In this document: piece after piece, positions 1 to 13,839 of the stretch
How positions within the stretch are numbered: position 1 is the first letter of the stretch
Layout: each line of letters opens with the position of its first letter
Assembly: GCA_011316305.1 (NCBI GenBank)
Contig: SAUG01000168.1
Span: 32,245-96,244, forward strand
Direction of reading: 5' to 3'
Source: Rusavskia elegans
Taxonomy: Eukaryota > Ascomycota > Lecanoromycetes > Teloschistales > Teloschistaceae
DNA length: 64,000 nt
Translations under genes and position numbers: made by a program
The notes under the pieces: model-generated
Told to the model about the DNA's origin: nothing
Database searches by the model: none
The model's input: only the letters and a program-made list of their open reading frames with translations

Positions 1-738
1 GAAATAATTCTAGATTATTAAAAATAGTAAATTATTATTAGTAGTTACGAAAACTTTAAAATTAACTTTAATTCCTATATATATAAAGAGTTTAACTTTA
101 GATATACTATTAGAATTTTAAGTAATATTAATTTAAAATCTAATAGAATTATACGAGTTCTAATATAATATCGAAATAATATTTCCGGAAACCGTAATTT
201 TTTTTTTAAATTTAAATTAAAATTAACTCCGAAAATAAACTTTAATTCTAATAGTAACGCTTTTATTTATATAGTCGACGCTTTATTTAGCTTTATAAAT
301 ATCTATAACGCAAGCTATTCGCCGGTAGTTTTATCTAAATAAATTTAGTTTAGAAAAGTTATCGAAAATCGGTATAAAAGATACTATACTGCTATTTCTA
401 ATCTAATTCTATTTATAGCAGAATTAATATAAAGTACTATTAAATATACTATTAAGAAATTAGTGAAAAAGATAGCTATTAAAGCTATAGTGATACTCGC
501 TGTTACTACGGTTATATAAAATAGAACTATATATCGTCTAAAAGTATCTAATATAATTAGTACGCGGTATATTCTAATAAATTAGAATATTTTCTATCCG
601 GTTAATAAAGTAAATTTTAATAAAAATTTAACGAGATTTAGCGCGAATTTAGCTAAAAATATCGAATTCGTTAAATTAATTTCTTTTACTATATTTATTT
701 GTTCTAAACTGAAATATCGCTTTTCTAATAGTATTACG
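1..738. other. AT-rich RIP-degraded DNA, unclassified
   Basis: Very AT-rich DNA in which CpA and TpG are almost missing while CpG remains, the usual mark of RIP. All six frames are full of TAA and TAG and I see no protein family. It ends at the target duplication (734-738, ttacg) of the LTR element that follows. It may be part of the same Gypsy remnant that continues after that element, but I could not confirm this. Confidence 0.6.
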
Positions 739-3700
739 TATTACGTCCACGATTCTATAGAGATTTTCTAGAAAAATTAGTTAGGCAAGCGAACCTAATT
801 ATCTATAGCCGCCTATAGCCGCTATAGCCGTCCTTTTTAATAGAACTTTTAGTAGACGGCTATCTATCGGCTTTTATAGCTACTTTTACTATATATATTG
901 CTTTTTACTTCTATAAATAGTTTCTTTTATTAATTATTAATATAATTATTAAATACGTTTCTACTATTTTCTTTTTAATTACTTCGTAATAAAGATATCT
1001 TATAATATTATAACCGTACCTCTATAGCTATATAAAATTAGTTATAATAATTTATATTAGAATTCCTTTACTATTTAGTAATTCGGACTATATCTACGAC
1101 TATAGCTAGGCTCGAGTATAATATCTTCTAATATATAGAAATATTATATTTTAATAATTTATTATATTAATCTCGTTATTTCGATTTATAGATCGAAGTA
1201 ATACTATTAAAATAGTAATACTAAATATTTATAAAGAAAATAAAGAATTTTTAAAACTATAGATTATTTAGATAAATATCTATTTTATATTATATATAAA
1301 CTAATTTCCGAATAAAGTAGTTAAAGTTCTATTTATAATATTATATCTAAAAGGAACTATTTTTAATTAGATATAATTCCGAATAAAAGATTATTTCGAT
1401 AACCTAGAAAAATAGAAAGAAAATAAAATATTATAGATCTTTTATATCTTCGGTAATTTTATTATAGCTATAAAAAAAGCCTTCGGAAATAATAATAAAA
1501 ATAGAATAATAAATAGAAAACTAATAGTTTTAAAATAGTAGAAATCGGTAGCTATCTATACTATTTAATTTAGAATATTAATTTATAAAATAGACTAGAA
1601 AGACTTAGCTTTAAAAGTCTACTTCTATAAAGGATTCTAGATAAAAGTTAAAAAAGCTATAGTAATAATCGAAAAACTAAATTTATTAATAGATTTTATT
1701 AAATTTATAATAGGAATTAATACTAGATAGTACGAAATATATTTAGATAAATAGATATTTAGTAAAATAGGACCCGCTAAAAAAAGTCTAGAAGAAATCC
1801 GATAGAATTTAATACTATTAAAACTAAAAGATTACGAATTAAAGCTTATTATTTATATAGAAAAACGGGATACTTTAAAAAGAATTACCTAATTAAAAAA
1901 ATAACTAAAATAACTAAATATTTTTTTAAAATAATAGAAAATTTATTTAATAAATATATAGCGAAAAGCTGGTTAGTCTATTATAATAATATCTATTTTA
2001 TTTATTTATTAGATAAAAAGAGGATAGAATAATACTTTAAAAAACTAAAAAAAATATAGAAAATAAAGCCGATAATCGATTTTAAATTATATAAAACCGA
2101 AGAACTCTTTATAATAGCGTTTAAAATTAAAATCGGAAGTTAATAAATAATAGTTTTTATAAATAGAAAGAAAGATAATAAAGTTATAAAGAAATTCTAT
2201 AATAAAATTAAAAGATATTTCTATAAATAGATAATAAATAATAATAGAATTTTTAATATCGAAGTTAAAATAAAGTATAGATTAATTAGAATAATAAATT
2301 TTACTATAATCGAAAGTTAGAAAAATTATATTATTTTAGAAAATAAATAAAAAGAATTAATTTTAGAAAAACTAATAGAAAAAAGTACTATTAGTAGAAA
2401 AATAGAACTATAAATAATATATTTTCTAGTCTATAAAAATCTTTTATATAAAGAAATAGATATCGTTTTAATAATAAATTATAAAAGATTAAAGATTTAG
2501 ATAAAAAATTTAAAGAAAACAGAAAAATTTAGAAAACGAAAATTTAGAAAAAATACTATTACTTTTTTTAATAATTTATAGAAAAGTATAATAAAAATAA
2601 AAAAATAATCTAATAGTTTTAGATAAACTATATTAAAAAAATATACTAAAATATAGTTAAAGCTATAAATAAAATCGAAAACTATAAACTAAATTAAATA
2701 GATTAGAATAAAGGAATACCGGATCTAGTATTTAGTATTTAATTTAGAAATAAAGATTTTAATTAGTATCCGTTTTTATTATTATAGAATAAAATAGTTA
2801 TTAAAAAATAAGATTTAGTAAAACTATTAAAAAAACCGAAAATAATTTATAATATAAATATATAATTCGGAATATATAAAAATAGTAATAAAAAAACCTT
2901 TTATTAGATTTTCTTTAAAATTCTATATTTTCTATAGATTAAAAGAAGTTAAAATCTTTTAAAATTTAATTTAAATTATCCGAATTAAACCTAGGTATTA
3001 ATTTAATAGATATCTTTTACGCAGCTAGTATAAAACTAATAGAGAAATAAAATATAACCGGATCGTTAAATTTATTAAACCGGGGAAATACGCGTTATTT
3101 TTAAATAATAAAATTACTTTTATATTTATCTAGAGCGCGATAATAGATAATAAAATATTTTTATTTACTAAAAAATTAGCGGAAATCTAATTTCTAGACT
3201 AAATATTTATTACGAATCTCCTTTTCGGAATTAAAAAAGGACTCGATATAATAATAAACCTCGGAATATTTATTAAAAATACCCGCGATATTAGAACGGA
3301 ATTTATTTTTTTTATTTTTAAAACGTTTTTCTATAAAAGTTAATAGAAATAAAGAAATAAAAGAAATAATATATAGATAGTATTAGATATTAGAAGATTA
3401 TACGATTTCTAAATCTAAGTATATTTATTATAAATATCGCTACTAATCTCTATTTTATACTTTTTTAAAGGATTATAGATATATAGAAAATAAAGAAAAG
3501 GTATTATAATTTCTTTTAACTAAATATAACGAAAAGATTTTAGTCGATTTCCTTTTTAAAAATATATAATAGAGATATTAATAAAGAAAAGAAAGAAAAA
3601 AAAGAAGAAAATTCTTTTTATATTCTATAGATAGTTTTTACGCTAGATAAAAAGCGATATAGAAAGAGCTATATTATATCTACGACTCTATAGAAATTCT

Positions 3701-4081
3701 CTAGAAATATTAGTTAGATAAACGAACCTAATTATCTATAGCCGTCTATAGCTACTATAGCCGCCTTTTCTAATAGAACTTTTAGTAGATAGCTATCTAT
3801 CGGCTTTTATAGCTATTTTTATTATTTATATTACTTATTATTTTTATAGATTATTTCTTTTATTAGTTATTAAAATAATTATTAAATATATTTCTACTAT
3901 TCTCTTTTTAATTACTTCGTAATAAAAATACTTTATAATATCGTAACCGTATCTCTATAGCTATATAAAATTAGTTACGATAATCTACGCTAGAATCTCT
4001 TTACTATTTAATAGCTCGGACTATATCTACAGCTATAACTAGATTCGAATATAACGTCTTCTGATATACAAGGACGTTATA
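739..4081 (+). mobile_element. Gag-only LTR retrotransposon, copy 1 (complete, RIP-mutated)
   Basis: A 3343-bp element with 410-bp long terminal repeats at 739-1148 and 3672-4081. The LTRs begin TATTACG or TATTATA and end CGTTATA or ATTATA, RIP-changed forms of TGTTACG...CGTTACA seen in copy 2. The 5-bp target duplication is ttacg (734-738 and 4082-4086). The internal part, read on the + strand across RIP stops, matches a Ty3/Gypsy-type Gag followed near 1830-1890 by a degraded zinc knuckle (YR-KTGYFK-NY, Cys codons turned to Tyr). The remaining ~1.7 kb shows no reverse transcriptase, integrase or RNase H, so the element looks non-autonomous and would have depended on another element's polymerase. 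Confidence 0.85.
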
Positions 4082-4086
4082 TTACG

Positions 4087-5405
4087 ATTTACGGTAAAAT
4101 ATTAGTAATATAATAACTAGCCGCCGTTACCGAAAAATATAAAAATATATTTACTAATTAGAAAACTATAGTAGATATTTTTAAAAAAGAATAGATATTA
4201 ATATTTTTAAAAGAAGGAACGAAGTCTATATCTTTAAAGATTTATAATCTAAATTATACGAATTATATTAAATTTAATAAAACCTTTTATAAATTCTATA
4301 AATAAAATAAAATAGAGTATTTCGAATAGCTAACGCCTTTTATATATTCTATTTCGTAGTATAGAGAACTTTTCTAGAAAGTACGAAAAAGAGATAAATA
4401 ATAGTTAATATTTAAAACTTTAATACTATTACGGAATCGGATAGCTATTTTCTTCTATTATAAATAAATATTATCGCTTTAGTATTGGAATATCTCTATA
4501 TTTCGGTCGTTAATAATATAGAATAATTTTATTAGTTTAGAATCTAATATCGTAATTATTATAAATTTACTATAGTTTTTTATCGCGGATAAAGATAAAC
4601 TTCGGTAGCGTTTATAGAATATAAAGGTTTACTACTATATATATAGTACTAGACCGATAAACTACTTCGCCCGTTTAAAGATTTTGCTAAAATCTATATA
4701 GACGATATTATTATCTTTTTATATAGTTTAAAAGAATATTTAGAATATTTAGATTAAGTTTTCGCTCTATTCCGAGAAAAATAAATTAGTTTCGCGTCTT
4801 CTAAATTATTTATAGAGTATCTTTTAGTTCGTTTATTTAGATAATACGTTAATATACTAGGAATAACTATCTTAGAAAATAAAATTAAAGTTATCTCGGA
4901 AAAAGCTTTTTCTAAATATTTATAAAATCTGGATATCTATTTCGGAATAACTAGCTAGCTATATTATATAATTTTAAAATATATATAGCTCGCCGGACCT
5001 CTATAGAAAAGAAAAACTCTATTTATAAAAAGATTCGGACGAGATTTTAAAAGATTTAAATATAAATTTTAATTAACGAAATTAAAATATAATTCTATTC
5101 TAGAAAAAAAGAAATTATTTCGGGTACTATAAATAGCGTTCGAACTACTAACTTTCCTCTATTATTTTAATTCTACGAGAAAGCTCTATATCGACCTGGA
5201 TATATTAAAGGAATTCGGCTTTATAATAATTATCTACTATATTAAAAGAAATTTTAATAAAGATTTTCTATTTACTAAAATATAGCTAATAATATTTCTA
5301 AATAAATATTTTAATAACGCCGAATAGAATTATTAGCCTACCGAATTAAAAGTCGCTAGAATTATCTAAATAGTAAGAAAAGTTCGTTATTTTATTAATT
5401 TTTTA
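4087..5405 (+). mobile_element. Ty3/Gypsy remnant: reverse transcriptase and start of RNase H
   Basis: Read across RIP stops on the + strand this is a Gypsy reverse transcriptase. The catalytic core IYIDDIIIF lies near 4692-4720, followed by a recognisable SLKEYLEYLDQVFALFRE segment and, near 5170-5400, RNase H sequence (LYIDLDASKEFGF..., NYWPTELKVA). The frame is interrupted near 5405 by an insertion, resumes near 6076, is interrupted again by LTR copy 2, and continues as integrase after 9674. All pieces are collinear and on one strand, so they are one old chromovirus copy. Not functional: stop codons occur throughout. Confidence 0.8.
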
Positions 5406-6075
5406 TTAGCGAATCCTAAAATGGATTTTTAGATTAGACCGGCTGATAGCTATCTTAATCTAAATAATCTAAAAATCTAAATAATCTAAAAATCTAAATA
5501 ATCTAAAAATCTAAATAATCTAAAAATCTAAATAATCTAAAAATCTAAAAAATAGATTTTTAATAGATTAGAATTCTAATAGTATCTATAGTACGAATAT
5601 TTACTTAGTAAATAGCCTAAAATAGAATCTATATATAAGCTAAAAATAAGCCTATATAATCTAACTCGAAAATAAGATTTAGTAGTTACTACTAAAAGCG
5701 AAAATAATAGAAATCGAATATTTATTTAATAAACTACGCTAGACCTAATCTAGTTAGATTCTAGTATAAAAACCTTATATTTTCGATCTAAATAAAGTAA
5801 GTCTAGCGTTATATATAGATATATATAGGTCTACTAACTACTAATAAAAACCTAAACGAGTTTAAAATCGAATTTCTAAATCTTTTTAGCTATTTTAACC
5901 GTTTAGCTATTTTAGCCGTTTTAGCCGTATAGCTACGTAGTTTCGAATATACCTAAAACCGGCTAATAAGCCGCTTATAAGCCGCTTTTAGCCGTACTGG
6001 CTAAGAATCGGCTAAGACGGCTAAAATAACTAAAACCGGCTTTAAACCGGTTTTAGAAAATGCTGATATTTTTTA
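5405..6075. mobile_element. Unclassified ~0.65-kb insertion in the Gypsy RNase H
   Basis: The Gypsy RNase H frame stops near 5405 (after ...RYFINFLLAN) and picks up again near 6076 (IIYTNYSAVIS, degraded from a YTDHSAV-type motif). The DNA between has no coding sense. It holds a 17-bp tandem array at its left side and, at about 5880-6060, many GGCTAA/TTAGCC motifs arranged as imperfect inverted repeats. The ends share only weak inverted similarity (TAGA-ACCGG type), and I found no clear target duplication. A MITE-like or foldback element is possible. Boundaries are approximate. Confidence 0.45.
5457..5553. repeat. 17-bp tandem repeat, about 6 copies
   Basis: About six head-to-tail copies of a 17-bp unit (TCTAAATAATCTAAAAA), nearly identical to each other although the surrounding DNA is heavily mutated. 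It lies within the insertion that breaks the Gypsy RNase H. Uniform copies suggest expansion by slippage after RIP. Confidence 0.85.
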
Positions 6076-6323
6076 AAGCTACTAGTAATTATATATACTA
6101 ATTATTCGGCAGTAATTTCGATTTTAAAATAGATTTTATTTAAATTAATAAATACTAATAAATTGAATCTAAGATTTATTTATATATTATAGTATTTTTC
6201 GGCTCTTAATATTAAATTATATTATAAAATAGGTAAAACTAATATTATTTCTAATATTTTATAATAATTCGAAACGAAGATTTTCTATATATAGATTAAA
6301 AATAAAAAAGGTATCCTAGATAT
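6076..6323 (+). mobile_element. Ty3/Gypsy remnant: end of RNase H
   Basis: Continuation of the Gypsy polyprotein on the + strand: IYTNYSAVISIL..., then a NTNKLNLRFI-like segment and KIGKTNIISNIL, which match the C-terminal RNase H of chromoviruses (typically YTDHSA..., TDKLNLRL, KPGK-NIVPDALSR). It ends at the target duplication of LTR copy 2 (6324-6328, attat). Confidence 0.7.
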
Positions 6324-6328
6324 ATTAT

Positions 6329-9300
6329 TGTTACGTCCGCGACTCTATAGAGGTTCTATAGAGAAATTGGTTAGATAAACGAATTTAATTATCTATAGCC
6401 GCCTATAGCCGATATAGCCGTCCTTTTAAATAGGATTTTTAGTAGACGGCTACTCGTCGGCCTTTATAGCTACTTTTACTATATATATCGCTTATTATTT
6501 TTATAGATAGTTTCTTTTATTAGTCGTTAATATAATTATTAAATATATCTCTACTATTCTCTTTTTAATTATTTTATAACGAAAATACTTTATAATATCG
6601 TAACCGTATCTCTATAGCTATATAGAATTAGTTATAATAACCTATACTAGGATTCCTTTACTATTTAGTAATTCGGACTATATCTACAGCTATAGCTAGA
6701 CTCGAATATAACGCTTTTTAATATATAGAAATATTATATTTTAACGATTTACTATATTAGTCTCGTTATCCCGATCTATAGATCGAAGCGATACTATTAA
6801 AGTAGCTATACTAAATATCTATAAAAGAAATAAAGGATTTTTAAAGCTATAGATTATTTAAATAAATATCTATTTCGTATTATATATAAACTAGTTTCTA
6901 AATAAAGTAGTTAAAGTTCTATTTATAATATTATATCTAGAAAGAGCTACTTTTAATTAGAAATAGCTTTATATAGAAGATTACCTCGATAACCCGGAAA
7001 GATAGAAAGAAAATAAAATATTATAGATTTTCTATACCTTTAGTAATCTTATTATAGCTATAAAAGAAACCTTTAGAAATAAAAATAAAGATAGAGTAAT
7101 AGATAAAAAATTAATAGTTTTAAAATAGTAGAAGTCGGTAGTTACCTACGCTACTTAATTTAGAATATTAGCTTATAAAATAGATTAGAAAGATTTAGTT
7201 CTAAAAGTTTATTTCTATAAAAGATTCTAGATAAAAATTAAAAAAACTATAGTAGCGATCGAAAAACTAGATTCGTTAATAGATTTTATTAAATTTATAA
7301 TAAAAATCGATACTAGATAGTATAAAATATATTTAGATAAATAGGCGTTTAATAAAATAGGACCTATTAAAAGAAAATCTAAAAGAAATTCGATAGAATT
7401 TAATACTACCGAAACTAAAGAATTAAAAACTAAAATTTATTACTTATATAGAAAAATAGAATACTTTAAAAGAAATTATCTAATTAAAAAAGTAACTAAA
7501 ATAACTAAAAATAATTTTAAAGTAATAAAAAAATTACCTTATAAATATATAGTAAAAAGCTAGTTAACCTACTATAATAATACTTATTTTATCTATTTAT
7601 CGAATAAAAAAAAATAGAATATTATTTTAAAAAACTAAAAAAAATATAAAAAATAAAGCTAATAATCGATTTTAAACTATATAAAACTAAAAAACCCTTT
7701 ATAGTAGTATTTAAAGTTAAAATCGGAAGTTAATAGATAATAGCTTTTATAAATAGAAAGGAAAATAATAAAGTTATAAAAGGATTTTATAATAAAATTA
7801 TAGGATATCTCTATAGACGAATAATAAAAAATAATAGGATCTTCGATATTAAAATTAAAATAAAATATAGATTAATCGGAATAATAAACTTTATTATAAT
7901 CGAAAATTAAAAAAGTTATATTATTTTAAAAAACGAATAGAAAGAATCGATTTTAAAAAAACTAATAGAAAAAAATACTATTAGTAAAAAAATAAAACTA
8001 TAAATAATATATCTTCTAGTCTATAAAAATCTTTTATATAAAAAAATAGACGTCGTTTCTATAATAAATTATAACGATATTAATAAATTAGATAAAAATT
8101 TTAAAAAAAGCGGAAAAGTTTAAAATATAAAAATCTAGAAAGAATACTACTATTTCTTTTAATAATTTACTAAAAAATATAATAAAAGTAAAGAAATAAT
8201 TTAATAGCTTTAAATAAACTATATTAGAAAAATATATTAAGGTATAGTTAAAGCTATAGATAAAATCGAATACTATAAAATAAACCAGATCGATTAAAAT
8301 AAAGAAATACCGAATCTAGCGTTTAGTATATAATCTAGGAATAAAGAATTTAATTAGTACCTATCTTTATTATTATAGGATAAAATAGTTACTAAAAAAT
8401 AAAATTTAGTAGAATTATCGGAGAAACTAGAAATAATTTATAATATAGATATATAAATTAAATACGAAATCCGAAGTAAAAGAACTTTTAACTAGATTTT
8501 CTTTAGAATCCTATATTTTCTATAGATTAAAAAAAGTTAAAATTTCTTAGAATTTAATCTAGATTATTAGAACTAAATCTAGATATTAATTTAATAGAAG
8601 CCTTTTATACGGCTAGTATAAAACTAATAGAAAAGTAAAATACAACCGGATTATTAAATTTATTAAACCGAGATAGTACGTATTATTTCTAAATAATAAA
8701 ATTACTTTTATATTTATCTAAAGCGCGATAATAAATAATAAAATACTTCTATTTACTAAAGAATCGGCGGAGGTCTGATTTCTAGGCTAAATATTTATTA
8801 CGAATTTCCTTTTTAGAATTAAAAAAAAACTCGATATAATAATAAATTTTAAAATATTTATTAAAAATATCTATAATATTAGAATAAAGTTTATTTTTTT
8901 TATTTTTAAAACGTTTTACTATAAAGGTTAGTAGAATTAAAAAAATAAAAAAAATAATATATAAATAATATTAGATATTAGAAAATTATACGATTTCTAA
9001 ATCCGAATATATTTATTATAAATATTACTACTAATCTCGATTTTATATTCTTTTAAAAGATTATAAATATATAGAAAATAAAGAAAAGGTATTATAATTC
9101 CTTTTAACTAAATATAATAAAAAGACTTTAGTCGATTTTTTCTTTAAAAATATATAATAAAGATATTAGTAATGGAAGAAAAAAAAAATAATAATAATAA
9201 TACCTTTTTTATATCCCGTAGACGGTTTTTAGACTAGGTAAAAAGTAATATAGAAAGAGCCGTATTATATCTACGACTTTATAGAGATTCTATAGAAAGA

Positions 9301-9673
9301 TTAATTAGATAAACGAGCCTAATTATTTATAGCTATCTATAGCCGATATAGCCGTTCTTCTAGACGGAACTTTTAGTAGATAGTTATTTATCGGCTTTTA
9401 TAGCTTTTTTTTATTATATATATCGCTTATTATTTCTATAGATAATTTCTTTTATTAGTCGTTAATATAATTATTAAATATATTTCTACTATTTTCTTTT
9501 TAATTACTTTATAATAAAGATACCTCGTAATATTATAACTATATTTCTACGGCTATATAGAATTAGTTATAATAATTTATACTAGAATTCCCTTACTATT
9601 TAGTAGTTCGGACTACGTCTACGGCTATAGTTAGGTTCGAGCGTAACGCCTTCTAATATATAGGAACGTTACA
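6329..9673 (+). mobile_element. Gag-only LTR retrotransposon, copy 2 (complete, RIP-mutated)
   Basis: A 3345-bp element inserted in the Gypsy remnant. LTRs are 6329-6738 and 9263-9673. The outer ends keep the unmutated termini TGTTACG and CGTTACA, a 7-bp inverted pair with the usual TG...CA. The target duplication attat is exact (6324-6328 and 9674-9678). The internal + strand reads as Gag (YLERATFN..., EDYLDNPER, IFYTFSNLIIAIKETFRN, then a zinc knuckle near 7435-7490 with cysteines changed to tyrosine). After Gag, about 1.7 kb has no polymerase or integrase motif. This copy defines the family ends used to place the other copies. Confidence 0.88.
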
Positions 9674-9678
9674 ATTAT

Positions 9679-11290
9679 ACGGAAATATCGAGTTTAATAA
9701 TAAAAAAAATATTCTATAATACGTTCCGGATACTATTATATCGATATATTATATAACGCTCGTCGAAATAATAGACGAATTTAAATAATATATTAAAGAG
9801 GGCTATACTAACGATAAACGATAGACTAAGATTATTATAATACTATAAATCTAGAAACTAGATTTTAATATTAAAAATAATAAATATTATATACTAGATA
9901 TTAATTTCCGAATATATAACGAACTTTTCTACTATATTTTTAGAAATAACCGAAATCGATTCTATATTTCGAATAAATTTATAGGCGAAATTATTAGCGA
10001 AATTTATAACCGGTATTATTAAAGATATTACTATATATACGAAGAATTCTATCTATCGATTTTTATTTATAATATATATAAAAAAATTAAAAAATATATA
10101 AAATACTATTAGTAATACTAGTTAAATTAAATAAAACGATATAGATCCTATAGCTTTTTCAATTTAATTTTTCCGAAAATACCGTTTTATATAATTATAA
10201 TAGATTTCGTATTCGCGTTATCTATAAAATTTTCTAATATAAATTATATATTAACGATTAAATATAAATATATTAAAAATTATATATAAATATTCTAAAA
10301 AGGTTTTATTAATTTCTAGCTAGATTTTTTACTCCGTAGTTAATTAAACGAACCTCGTTATTATAGCTTTATTCGAATAAAACTAGAAAATTCTATTAGC
10401 TATTATTAGTAATAGAAATTATAAATTTATATTATTTTTCTAATACCAAATTTTTTAGAAATTAGAAATAAAAATCCTAGTATCTATAACGTATTATCTA
10501 TAAATTGATAGATAATCGGAATATATTAATTAAATAATAAAAATTAGTTTCCGTTTCTAGTTTACGGAATATTCGGATAAAGATTAGATAAAAGCTATTC
10601 TATTTCTATAGTTCGCGTTTAATAATATAACCAGTTTTACTACTAATACAGCCTCTAACGAACTAGTACTAGATTTTCGATCTAAAGATACGGTTAATAT
10701 TTTATCGGACCTACTATTAAAAGATATAAAACGTCTAAAATCTATTAAATATATAGAAATAGAAGATATAATAATCTTTAGTACCGCTTTTTCTAAAGTC
10801 CGGTATAATAACCTATATAAGGCTAGATTTTTTAAACCAAATAATAAAGTTTTTCTAAAATTTTATTACGGATATACGCTATTAGATATTACTAATCGAA
10901 AATTTTTATATTAATAAACTAGTCCGTTTAAAGTAATTTATAAAATCGGGTACCTCGTATATAAATTAGAACTTTCTACTACTATAAAAATCTATTCTAT
11001 TATTTCTATAATCTAATTAAAACTAACGTCTATCGATAATAATTCTTTTAATCGGCTTCCGGTTAATAATAAACTTCCTGCCGTTAAAATAGAATTTCCG
11101 GAGGAAGATTCTAACTAATTCGAAATAGAACGAATTATAAATCGGTAAAAAATACGCTAGCGCTTCTAGTATCTAATTAAATAAAAAGACTATAGACTAT
11201 AATATAATAGTTGATATAGACTATAAAATTTAATATACTATATAGATTTTATTAATAAATATAATAAATATTTTCTCCTATTATCTAGAT
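9679..11290 (+). mobile_element. Ty3/Gypsy remnant: integrase and chromodomain
   Basis: Continuation of the Gypsy polyprotein. Near 10080-10220 the + strand reads IKKYIKYYQQYQLNQIKRYRSY...FPKIPFYIIIIDFVFALS, matching the zinc-binding region and catalytic core of Gypsy integrases (CHECQLNKTKRH..., P-PFH-ITIDF). Near 11115-11290 a degraded chromodomain can be read (FEVERIINRQKIRQRFQYLI...), so the element was a chromovirus. Numerous RIP stops make it inactive. The 3' LTR was not identified. Confidence 0.75.
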
Positions 11291-12290
11291 TTCGTTATTA
11301 ATAATGATCTAATTATATCCTAGCAGTATTATAATAATCGGAACTTTAAATATCTATATCGCTAATAGATTTTCTATATCGTTTCGGACTAAAATTAAAG
11401 TATTTATAAATTATTATATCTCGCCGGCGTTTTATATATTCGATTTGATATAATTATATTTCTTTTTATATTTAGCAAAGTATTACTACTATCTATTAAA
11501 TTCTAATTTAAAGATTTTATTACTAGATACTATAGTATAATAGTAGTATATATCGGGAATAATCGCTTTTTTATATTTAAATATATAATCTAGTAGATCT
11601 AAATTCGATTTCTAGTAGCGCTATTTTCTTTTTAACCTTTTAACGCCTTTATTTTTAATATTTTTAAAGTTTTTAAACGTTTAATATAAGCGTATCGAAA
11701 GCGATACTATTTTTTCGTTTTATAATATTTATTATAAACTATTTAAACTATCTAGAGCTTTTATAAAATCTAGTAGATATAGAGGTACTGGCCGATAGTA
11801 TCGGCTAACTAATACGCTGATTTAGCCCCGTTAACCGCGGTTTATTAGCTCTGTAAGATTCGTTGCCTAATTAGATCTAGCGTTCAGCCTTATTCGTTTA
11901 TTTATAGATAAACTTTCCACTTATATAAAAAGATAAAGCTATTATTATTATCAAAAATCGATCTATAATACGTGCAGTTTAGTAGTAATTAGCTGCTAGG
12001 TGGGGGAACTTGTAGTGTAGGACGGAATACTACCGCGCCTTGAAAATCTAATACCGTTAAAACTGACTGATACTATTATTTAGTTGTAATCTTTACTATT
12101 ATATATCGTATTTCCTTCGCCAGCGTTTTTAACGGTTGAGTAGAAAATTATAGTACTAGTACCGTAGTATCACGGTGTGTGCATTCGGGGTTACGCCCCT
12201 AAGGTAATCAGTGTTGTTCCCCAAGGGGTTAGACCCGGAACTTAACAATGACGATTGGTACTCTACCTTAGGTACCTTGGCTGTCCCTCC
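11291..12290. other. Transition from RIP block to gene island; no gene seen
   Basis: Base composition changes over this stretch: up to about 11,800 it is RIP-type AT-rich DNA, and from about 11,950 CpA and TpG reappear and GC content becomes ordinary. No conserved coding sequence. The last part (about 12,000-12,290) is upstream of the GAPDH gene and contains a short CCTTAGGTACCTTGG palindrome near 12,266-12,280. The missing 3' LTR of the Gypsy remnant would be expected near 11,300-11,900 but I cannot delimit it. Confidence 0.6.
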
Positions 12291-12450
12291 GATAAAACCC
12301 CACCAACTTTCTTACCACCTTCCTACCTCAACAACTTCTCAAGCTACAATTGACCCAACTCCAGAATTGGTAATACATAACATCTAGGCACAGGTCAGTT
12401 CCAGACTTCAACTAGTTGCACTGCTTCACTAACTCATCTAGTTGATCAAT
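12291..12450 (+). promoter_or_regulatory. GAPDH core promoter and pyrimidine-rich leader
   Basis: A TATA-like GATAAAA at 12291-12297 is followed by a strongly C/T-rich, CA-rich stretch (about 12,298-12,375) and the start codon at 12451. CT-rich leaders are typical of highly expressed filamentous-fungal genes such as gpd. The transcription start is not known; the assignment rests on base composition and position. Confidence 0.4.

Positions 12451-13839
<1,389 letters not shown>

Noticed and set aside
5457..5553. CRISPR-like array
   Set aside because: The repeats are 17 bp head to tail without spacers, in fungal nuclear DNA; it is a simple tandem repeat.
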